Below, piece after piece: positions 1 to 4,954 of a stretch of 8,181 bases of DNA (position 1 is the stretch's first letter; each line of letters starts with the position of its first letter). The position numbers and the translations under genes were made by a program. The stretch is taken from the NCBI GenBank assembly GCA_964519015.1, contig CAZFHZ010000141.1, positions 1 to 8,181 of the forward strand, written 5' to 3'. The DNA is from CAZFHZ01 sp964519015. GTDB taxonomy: Bacteria; Blakebacterota; Blakebacteria; Blakebacterales; CAYUVJ01. A model generated the notes under the pieces. The model worked only from the letters and a program-made list of their open reading frames with translations, did not search any database and was not told the origin of the DNA.

Positions 1-969
1 CAGGCCTCCCGGCTGACCCGCCAGCTGCTCGCTTTCGGCCGGCGCGCCGAGATGCGCCCGGTCGTGCTGGACCTCAACGAAGTGACCGTCAACCTGCTCA
101 TCATGCTCAAACGCGTCATCGGCGAGGATGTCGTGCTGGAAACGCTGTTCGAGGAAGGGATCCCGCGTATCTATCTCGATCCGGGACAGTTCGAGCAGAT
201 CCTGATGAACCTGGTCATCAACGCCCGCCACGCCATGCCGGAGGGAGGCCGGTTGACGATCGCCACCCATGCCCTTCCGGCCGATCACGCCAGGCTCGCC
301 GATCATCCGGAGCTCGAGGAGGGGGCATACCTGTGCCTGACCGTGACGGACACGGGCTGCGGGATGGACGAGGAGGTCCGGCATAGGCTCTTCGAACCCT
401 TCTTCACCACCAAGGGAGAGCAGGGGACCGGACTCGGCCTGGCCACGGTGTACGGCATCGTGCGGCAGAACGGCGGGGCGATCGAGGTTTACAGCGTCCC
501 GGGCAAGGGGAGCCGGTTCGAGGTTATCCTGCCGGCGGTGGATGAGCGGACCGTTTCCGACCGGGAGAGCCCGGAACCGGCAATCTACGCTCCCGGTGGC
601 GGAGAGTTGATCCTGCTGGTGGAGGATGAGGAAGTGGTACGGAGCCTGGCCTGTGACATCCTGGAACAGCTCGCCTACCAGGTGACGGCCTTCGGAGTCC
701 CGCACGAGGCACTGGCGTTCGCGGAGAACCGGGAGAATCCGATCGACCTGATGCTCACCGACGTCGTCATGCCCCAACTCAACGGAGTGGAACTTGTGTC
801 CAGAATCCGTCAATCTCGTCCCGATATACCGGTCATCTTCATGAGCGGGTATGCCGATCATCCACAGGAACGGCTCGGACTCGACGACCGCAAGACCTTC
901 TTCCTCTCCAAACCATTCACCATTTCGGCCCTCTCCACGGTCATCCGCCGAGCCTGCGGCGGGCGTTGA
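1..969 (+). CDS. Hybrid sensor histidine kinase, C-terminal part (HATPase + receiver), 5' truncated
   Basis: This is the C-terminal 322 residues of a membrane or cytosolic sensor kinase that autophosphorylates on His and passes phosphate to its own receiver. The frame is open from base 1. The first residues (QASRLTRQLLAFGRR) are the end of the HisKA dimerisation helix, so the phosphorylated His and the sensor region lie upstream, outside the window. The HATPase domain follows: N box with Asn codons at 208 and 220, G1 box DTGCGMD near 349-369, F box FEPFFTTK near 391-414, and G2 box GTGLGLATV near 424-450. The receiver starts near base 600, with acidic residues ED at 622-627, phosphoacceptor Asp (LTDVVMP) at 760-762, switch Ser at 844-846 and Lys at 910-912. 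All key residues are present, so both modules look functional. No output domain follows the receiver, so phosphate probably goes on to a separate protein. A Met codon lies at base 52, but starting there would remove the end of the HisKA helix. The family call is firm; the signal sensed cannot be told. Confidence 0.95.
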   Translation, partial: QASRLTRQLLAFGRRAEMRPVVLDLNEVTVNLLIMLKRVIGEDVVLETLFEEGIPRIYLDPGQFEQILMNLVINARHAMPEGGRLTIATHALPADHARLADHPELEEGAYLCLTVTDTGCGMDEEVRHRLFEPFFTTKGEQGTGLGLATVYGIVRQNGGAIEVYSVPGKGSRFEVILPAVDERTVSDRESPEPAIYAPGGGELILLVEDEEVVRSLACDILEQLAYQVTAFGVPHEALAFAENRENPIDLMLTDVVMPQLNGVELVSRIRQSRPDIPVIFMSGYADHPQERLGLDDRKTFFLSKPFTISALSTVIRRACGGR

Positions 970-977
970 GTCGGCGG

Positions 978-1004
978 CGCCGGTTCGGCCGGGCCGTTCC
1001 GGCG
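978..1004 (+). terminator. GC-rich hairpin after the kinase gene, possible terminator
   Basis: The outer arms CGCCGG (978-983) and CCGGCG (999-1004) pair perfectly. Inside them, after a TT/TT mismatch, CGG and CCG pair around a CCGGG loop. The hairpin begins 9 bases after the kinase stop codon, which suits a transcription end. No T-run follows, so it is not a classical intrinsic terminator; it could instead protect the mRNA 3' end. Confidence 0.4.
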
Positions 1005-1007
1005 GTG

Positions 1008-1033
1008 TGAAACCTCAGGCATTTCGGTTCGTA
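1008..1033 (+). promoter_or_regulatory. ECF sigma (sigma-W type) promoter candidate for the lipoprotein gene
   Basis: TGAAAC at 1008-1013 is followed after exactly 16 bases by CGTA at 1030-1033. This is the published consensus of Bacillus sigma-W promoters and close to other ECF promoters (GAAC/GAAAC -35 and CGT-type -10). It lies in the only non-coding gap upstream of the lipoprotein gene, on its strand, with a predicted leader of about 60 bases before the ATG at 1101. A small envelope lipoprotein is a typical ECF target. The match is seen in the sequence; use by an ECF factor in this organism is inferred, and no sigma factor gene is in the window. Confidence 0.45.
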
Positions 1034-1060
1034 AGTATCTCAAGAGAGCGATCCCGAAAT
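1021..1060. repeat. 7-bp inverted repeat overlapping the promoter region
   Basis: ATTTCGG (1021-1027) and CCGAAAT (1054-1060) are perfect inverted copies separated by 26 bases. The left arm sits between the promoter candidate's -35 and -10 elements; the right arm falls in the predicted leader. The arms could be regulator half-sites or form a long-loop hairpin. With only 7 bp per arm, chance is a real possibility. Confidence 0.25.
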
Positions 1061-1100
1061 CGGAGTGAAGGTCCCGGGGCCAGAAGGAGGTCCGAAACCG

Positions 1101-1748
1101 ATGCGACGGATGATCCCGATCCTGGCCGTGACGGCGGCCCTGGCGGTCAGCGGCTGCCTGGGTGAGGTCAGCGTCAACCGTTCCCTGCGGGTACAGGACG
1201 GGGAGCATGCCCGGCAGGGTCTGGTGACGGTCAACGGGAGCGTGCGCGTCGGAGTCGAGGCCCGGGTGGACGGCGCCTGCATGAGCGTCAACGGGCACAT
1301 CGAGGTGGGGCGGGGTTCCGAGGTGGAGGACCTCCAGACGGTCAACGGGTCGATCGAGGTCGACCGGGAGGTGGTCGTGCGCGGCGATCTGGAGTCGGTC
1401 AACGGGTCGGTGGAGACGGGACTCGGGACGCGCGTCCGGGGGGACGTCGGGACGGTCAACGGGCACATCCGCCTCGAGCAGACCGAGGTGCTCCAGGACA
1501 TCACGACCTACAACGGCGACATCGAACTGCTCGCCGGCACGGTGGTCTCCGGGGACGTGATCGTGCGCGAGTCCCATGGCCACAACGACCGCACCCGCCC
1601 TCTGCGCATCGAAGTGGGGGAAGGTTCGGTGGTCCGCGGCGACATCCTCAACCGGCAGGACCGCTTCAAGGTCGAGGTCCATATCGCCCCCGGCGGCCGG
1701 GTGGAGGGCCACCTCCGCGGGGTCGAGGTGGTCAGTCCCGACCGCTGA
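1101..1748 (+). CDS. VNG-repeat lipoprotein, probable bactofilin-like beta-solenoid
   Basis: A 215-residue predicted lipoprotein. I chose the ATG at 1101 because AGAAGGAGG at 1082-1090 is a strong ribosome-binding site 10 bases upstream; an in-frame GTG at 1065 lies ahead of that site and is unlikely. The N-terminus MRRMIPILAVTAALAVSGC is a signal peptide with lipobox VSGC, so the mature protein should start at Cys and be lipid-anchored. The body consists of seven rungs beginning VNR, VNG (five times) and YNG, at bases 1173, 1230, 1287, 1341, 1398, 1455 and 1509, a period of 18 or 19 residues. Rungs often end in R/G-D-hydrophobic (RGDLES, RGDVGT, SGDVIV). Such turn-by-turn regularity suits a beta-solenoid like the polymer-forming/bactofilin proteins. 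After a short His/Asp/Arg-rich break (near 1570-1600), two or three further solenoid-like turns follow (VVRGDIL, RVEGHLRGVEVV). No catalytic residues are evident. The role is unknown; an envelope scaffold is the best inference. Confidence 0.85.
   Translation: MRRMIPILAVTAALAVSGCLGEVSVNRSLRVQDGEHARQGLVTVNGSVRVGVEARVDGACMSVNGHIEVGRGSEVEDLQTVNGSIEVDREVVVRGDLESVNGSVETGLGTRVRGDVGTVNGHIRLEQTEVLQDITTYNGDIELLAGTVVSGDVIVRESHGHNDRTRPLRIEVGEGSVVRGDILNRQDRFKVEVHIAPGGRVEGHLRGVEVVSPDR
1173..1529 (+). repeat. Seven tandem VNG rungs, 54/57-bp period
   Basis: Within the lipoprotein gene, the repeat starts are spaced 57, 57, 54, 57, 57 and 54 bases apart. The nucleotides GTCAACGGG are identical at 1230, 1287, 1341, 1398 and 1455, while the remainder of each unit has diverged. 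Conservation is therefore strongest at the VNG turn, with the outward-facing residues varied. This is a coding repeat, not a mobile or CRISPR-type repeat: units are adjacent with no spacers, and always in frame. Confidence 0.85.
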
Positions 1749-1896
1749 GTCTCTGAGGGGGACTCCCCGCCGCGCTCCTTCCGCCCGGTTCAAGAGCATC
1801 GCCCCCTTCCCGGTAATACCATTATCCTGATCCGAACAGGTCCCCGGGGCCTCCCCACAGGGGGCGCCCGACCATCCCATGCCGGAGGAGTCCGTC
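1749..1896 (+). other. Intergenic gap between lipoprotein and peptidase genes
   Basis: This 148-base gap holds no gene. Near the lipoprotein stop codon, short GC pairings (GAGTC 1747-1751 with GACTC 1761-1765; GGGG 1757-1760 with CCCC 1765-1768) could form only weak hairpins. The A/T-rich patch at about 1812-1830 stands out in GC-rich surroundings and is the most likely promoter area for the peptidase, but I could not fit a convincing -35/-10 pair. CCCCGGGG at 1842-1849 is a short palindrome. Confidence 0.4.
1884..1890 (+). promoter_or_regulatory. Ribosome-binding site deciding the peptidase start
   Basis: GGAGGAG lies 6 bases before the ATG at 1897 and inside the reading frame of the alternative ATG at 1879. 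It supports the downstream start, which also gives a cleaner signal peptide. Confidence 0.7.
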
Positions 1897-4662
1897 ATGT
1901 CCCGATCCATCCGCTACCGGATCCCGGTCGCCCTCCTCCTGGTGCTGCTGGTCGCCCTCTCGGCCTCGGCCCAGGAGAAGAAGGTCCTCACCCTCGACGA
2001 CTATCCCCGCTGGAGCCGGGTGACGGATACCTCGCTCTCCCCCGACGGGGTCTGGATGAGCTATGGCTACCGCCCCAACGAGGGGGAGGGGAAACTCTTT
2101 GTGCGCAACCTGGACGGCGACACGGTGCACGAGATCGCGCGCGGCACCGGGGTGGTCTTCTCCCCCGATTCCCGCTGGGCGGCCTGGTTCGTGGATCCCC
2201 CGGAGCAGGAGGGGGGGCGGGGGCGGGGAGCGCGGGGCGCCCCCGGGGGAGCCGCCGGTGGCGGGGCCGCAGCCCGGGCGGCCCGCAAGCTCGAGCTCAT
2301 CGACCTGCGGAGCGGACAGAAGTGGGTCCAGGAGCACGCCAGCCGGTTCGTCTTCTCGGAAGACGGGAAGTTCCTGGCGGTCAAACTGGATAAGAGCGAC
2401 CCCGACGCCCAGCAGGTCGGGACCGACCTGGCCCTGCGCGACCTGGCCCGAGGCATCGTCCAGAACATCGGCAACGTGGACGCCTTCGCCTTCAACAAGG
2501 CGGGCGCCCTGTTGGCCTGGACGGTGGATGCGGCGAATAAGGCGGGGAACGGGGTCTACCTGATGGACCTGGCCCGGGGGATCCTGCGCACCCTCGACTC
2601 CGCGGCCCAGACCTACGACGGAATGAGTTGGGACGAGGAGGGGAAGGCCCTGGTGGTGCTGCGTGGTGAGAAGCCGGAGAAAATGGTCCAGCGGGCCAAC
2701 GTGCTGCTGGCCTGGACCGACCTGGGGGCGCGGGGAGAGAAGGCGCTGGTCTACGATCCGGCCGCCGACGCCGCCTTCCCGCAAGGAAGTGTGCTGAGCG
2801 AGTTCAGCTCCCCGCGCTGGAACAAGGCGCGCACGATGCTGTGGCTGGGAGTCAAAGCGCAGGAAGCGGAACCTGAGCAATCCGAGGGGGCGAAGGCCGA
2901 TGTGGACGTCTGGCACTGGAAGGACGAGCGGGTGCAGTCGGTGCAGATGCGCCAGGCCACTCGCGACCGCCGGGCCACCCTGGCCGCGGTGCTCCACCTG
3001 GACGGACCGCGCCTGCTCGTGCTGGCCGACGATGATATGCCCTCGGTGACCTTCAACGACGAGGGGCTGTGGGCGATCGGACGCCTCGACGCCCCTTACC
3101 GGGGGGAGATCTCCTGGGGGGGCGGGCTGGCCGACTATTACCGGGTGGACGTGCGCACCGGCCAGCGGTCCCTGATCGCCCAGCGGCTGGGGCGCTCCAT
3201 GGGGACTTCGCCCGATGGGAAGTGGTACCTCTACCTGCAGGATGAGAAGGTGTGGGCGGTCGAGCTGGCCACCCTGGCCCGGACCGACCTGAGCGCGCTC
3301 TCCGGAGTCGACTTCGTGGACCGCCAGGACGACCACCCCTACGAATTACCCGCCTACGGGATTGCCGGCTGGTCCAAAGACGGCCGGAGCGTGATCCTCA
3401 GCCACCGCTACGACCTCTGGACGCTGCCGCTGGGGCGGGGGCAGGTCCGCAACCTGACCGCCGGAGTGGGGGACCGGGACAAAATCCGCTTCGGGATCGT
3501 GCGGCTCGACCGTACCGAGCGGACCGTCGACACCTCCAAGCCCATCCTGCTCTCGGCCTCCGGCGACCGTACCAAGTGGTCGGGCTACTGGACGCTCCCG
3601 GTGGGGCGCGAGCCGCAACAGCTCATCTGGCAGGACCGCTCGATCGGAGGGTTGCAGAAAGCGGAGCAGGCCGACCGGGTGATCGTGACCATGCAGACCT
3701 TCGAGGAGTTCCCCGACTGGTGGGCGACCGACCTGAGTTTCAAGAACCCGGTCAAGATCACCGACGCCAATCCGCAGCAGGCCGAGTACGCCTGGGGACG
3801 GCGGATCCTGATCGACTACACCAACAGCCGCGGGGTGCCGCTCCAGGCCACCCTGGCCCTGCCGGCCGGTTACGTGGAGGGTCAGCGCTACCCGATGCTG
3901 GTCTACTTCTACGAACTGATGAGCGACCAGCACCACCGCTACTCGATGCCCGTCTACGACGACCGCCCGCATATGAGCACATACGCCAGCGACGGCTACC
4001 TGGTGCTGCAGCCCGACGTGGTCTACGAGATCGGCAAGCCGGGCTCGTCGGCCCTCGACTGCGTGGGCTCAGCGGTGCGCAAAGTGATCGAGCTGGGCTA
4101 CGCCGACCCGGCCCATATCGGCCTGCAGGGACACTCCTGGGGGGGCTACCAGTCCTCCTTCCTGGTCACCCAGACCGACCTGTTCGCCTGCGTGGTGACC
4201 GGCGCCCCGCCGACCAACCTGGTCAGCTTCTACGACACGCTCTACAAGAGCACCGGCACGGTCCAGCAGGGGATCACCGAGGTGGGTCAGGTGCGCATGG
4301 GGACCACTCCCTTCGAGGACTTCGAGCTCTTCCTCAGCCAGTCTCCCATCCATCACACCGCGGACATCACCACCCCCTTCCTGATCCTGCACGGTACCGA
4401 TGACGGCTCGGTCGACTGGATGCAGGGGCTGGAGTACTACAACATGGCCAAGCGGCAGGGGAAGAACGTGATCCTGCTCTCCTACCCGGGGGAGGCCCAC
4501 CACCTGGGCCGCAAGGAGAACCAGAAGGACTTCCAGGTCCGGATGAAGCAGTATTTCGACCACTACCTGAAGGGAAAGCCGGCCCCGGCCTGGATGCTCG
4601 ACGGGGTGCCCTTCCTGAAGAAGGAGACGGCCAAGTCGACCGACGGGCTGCCGCCGAACTGA
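1897..4662 (+). CDS. Secreted S9-family (prolyl oligopeptidase type) serine peptidase
   Basis: A 921-residue peptidase predicted to act outside the cytoplasm. The start at 1897 is favoured by GGAGGAG 6 bases upstream; the ATG at 1879 would add six residues. The N-terminus is a signal peptide (RIPVALLLVLLVALSASAQ, with cleavage likely after ASA). Residues of roughly 30-600 carry propeller-type repeats (for example SLSPDGVWMSYGY and FSPDSRWAAWF) that usually gate access of substrates to the active site. The C-terminal alpha/beta hydrolase holds nucleophile Ser747 in GHSWGGYQ (codon 4135-4137), Asp835 or Asp836 in HGTDDGSV (4399-4404), and His868 in YPGEAHH (codon 4498-4500). The triad order Ser-Asp-His is that of family S9. 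Such enzymes cleave short peptides, often after Pro or other residues by subfamily; specificity cannot be read here. A Gly/Arg/Ala-rich insert occupies residues 105-130. Gaps on both sides suggest it is transcribed on its own. Confidence 0.93.
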   Translation: MSRSIRYRIPVALLLVLLVALSASAQEKKVLTLDDYPRWSRVTDTSLSPDGVWMSYGYRPNEGEGKLFVRNLDGDTVHEIARGTGVVFSPDSRWAAWFVDPPEQEGGRGRGARGAPGGAAGGGAAARAARKLELIDLRSGQKWVQEHASRFVFSEDGKFLAVKLDKSDPDAQQVGTDLALRDLARGIVQNIGNVDAFAFNKAGALLAWTVDAANKAGNGVYLMDLARGILRTLDSAAQTYDGMSWDEEGKALVVLRGEKPEKMVQRANVLLAWTDLGARGEKALVYDPAADAAFPQGSVLSEFSSPRWNKARTMLWLGVKAQEAEPEQSEGAKADVDVWHWKDERVQSVQMRQATRDRRATLAAVLHLDGPRLLVLADDDMPSVTFNDEGLWAIGRLDAPYRGEISWGGGLADYYRVDVRTGQRSLIAQRLGRSMGTSPDGKWYLYLQDEKVWAVELATLARTDLSALSGVDFVDRQDDHPYELPAYGIAGWSKDGRSVILSHRYDLWTLPLGRGQVRNLTAGVGDRDKIRFGIVRLDRTERTVDTSKPILLSASGDRTKWSGYWTLPVGREPQQLIWQDRSIGGLQKAEQADRVIVTMQTFEEFPDWWATDLSFKNPVKITDANPQQAEYAWGRRILIDYTNSRGVPLQATLALPAGYVEGQRYPMLVYFYELMSDQHHRYSMPVYDDRPHMSTYASDGYLVLQPDVVYEIGKPGSSALDCVGSAVRKVIELGYADPAHIGLQGHSWGGYQSSFLVTQTDLFACVVTGAPPTNLVSFYDTLYKSTGTVQQGITEVGQVRMGTTPFEDFELFLSQSPIHHTADITTPFLILHGTDDGSVDWMQGLEYYNMAKRQGKNVILLSYPGEAHHLGRKENQKDFQVRMKQYFDHYLKGKPAPAWMLDGVPFLKKETAKSTDGLPPN
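2209..2286 (+). other. Low-complexity Gly/Arg/Ala-rich insert in the peptidase propeller
   Basis: Residues 105-130 of the peptidase are almost only Gly, Arg, Ala and Pro, encoded by extremely GC-rich DNA including a run of G at 2211-2217. It lies between two propeller strands (after AWFVDPPEQ and before KLELIDLRSGQKW), so it is probably a flexible surface loop. The reading frame is kept. From memory, similar loops occur at this place in related S9 peptidases of Acidobacteriota and Bacteroidota. Confidence 0.7.
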
Positions 4663-4688
4663 TGTCCTGATGGTCGTGTAGACCGAGC

Positions 4689-4707
4689 TGCGGCGCACCC
4701 CGCCGCA
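4689..4707 (+). other. First of two tandem hairpins after the peptidase gene
   Basis: TGCGGCG (4689-4695) pairs perfectly with CGCCGCA (4701-4707) around a 5-base loop, 26 bases after the peptidase stop codon. No T-run follows, so on its own it is a weak terminator; it may stabilise the message end together with the hairpin at 4717-4752. Confidence 0.4.
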
Positions 4708-4716
4708 ATCGGAGCG

Positions 4717-4750
4717 GGCTGCCGCCGGATACCTCCTGTGTCCGGCGGCA
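4717..4750 (+). terminator. Strong hairpin, likely terminator of the peptidase gene
   Basis: TGCCGCCGGA (4720-4729) pairs with TCCGGCGGCA (4741-4750). The stem continues inward with a T-G wobble and two more pairs, giving about 13 bp and a 5-base loop. It is followed by CTGTTATTG, only a poor T-run, so termination may be partial or rely on other factors. Its position between the peptidase and the next gene's promoter candidate supports a boundary role. Confidence 0.55.
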
Positions 4751-4894
4751 CTGTTATTGCGAGATTGGATGAATCCGGGATTAGGGTCGTCCTATCGCTC
4801 TCCGCCATGCTATACCTTCGCCTTCAGCACGACCACCGGGACGGCGGGACCAGGCTCTTCGGACAGGGGGGGCCGTGGCATCCGACACGGACCG

Positions 4895-4923
4895 TTGTTC
4901 CCGCACGACAGGCTTCGGATAAT
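4895..4923 (+). promoter_or_regulatory. Sigma70-like promoter candidate for the sensor gene
   Basis: TTGTTC (4895-4900) and GATAAT (4918-4923) are spaced by exactly 17 bases. The -10 matches TATAAT at five of six positions; the -35 keeps only the TTG. Transcription would begin near 4930, just ahead of or within the palindrome at 4933-4946, leaving a short leader before the ATG at 4955. If this is right, the ATG at 4922 cannot be the start codon. Confidence 0.4.
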
Positions 4924-4932
4924 GCCCTCTAC

Positions 4933-4946
4933 GAGGGGTACCCCTC
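4933..4946. promoter_or_regulatory. 14-bp perfect palindrome, possible operator
   Basis: GAGGGGTACCCCTC reads the same on both strands. It lies immediately downstream of the promoter candidate and upstream of the likely start codon, where a dimeric repressor could bind. As RNA it could form a 5-bp stem with a GTAC loop. GC-rich DNA makes short palindromes common, so function is uncertain. Confidence 0.35.
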
Positions 4947-4954
4947 CCCGGCGG

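Noticed and set aside
1173..1529. CRISPR-like array, suggested by GTCAACGGG copies at regular spacing
   Set aside because: The identical part is only about 9 bases, the period alternates 54/57 and stays in frame, and the copies encode a protein repeat.
858..1910. A 350-codon open frame on the - strand opposite the lipoprotein gene
   Set aside because: It mirrors the repeats of the lipoprotein gene and covers both flanking gaps. Its composition (many Asp, His, Pro, Arg) is typical of antisense frames in GC-rich DNA, while the + strand frame has a ribosome-binding site and a lipobox.
1822..3336. A 504-codon open frame on the - strand opposite the peptidase
   Set aside because: The + strand frame is a clear S9 peptidase over the same bases; the antisense protein has no recognisable domain and is rich in Gly, Pro, His and Arg.
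3252..4403. A 383-codon frame on the + strand in another phase within the peptidase
   Set aside because: It is a shifted reading of the peptidase with an Arg/Pro/Gly-rich product and no motif.
4788..4816. A second promoter for the sensor with -10 TATACC at 4811
   Set aside because: No acceptable -35 is present at 16-18 bases upstream, and the pair at 4895-4923 is better.
4757..4954. N-terminal extension of the sensor from TTG 4757
   Set aside because: The extension (66 residues) has no domain, overlaps the promoter candidate and palindrome, and would bury the signal sequence far from the N-terminus.
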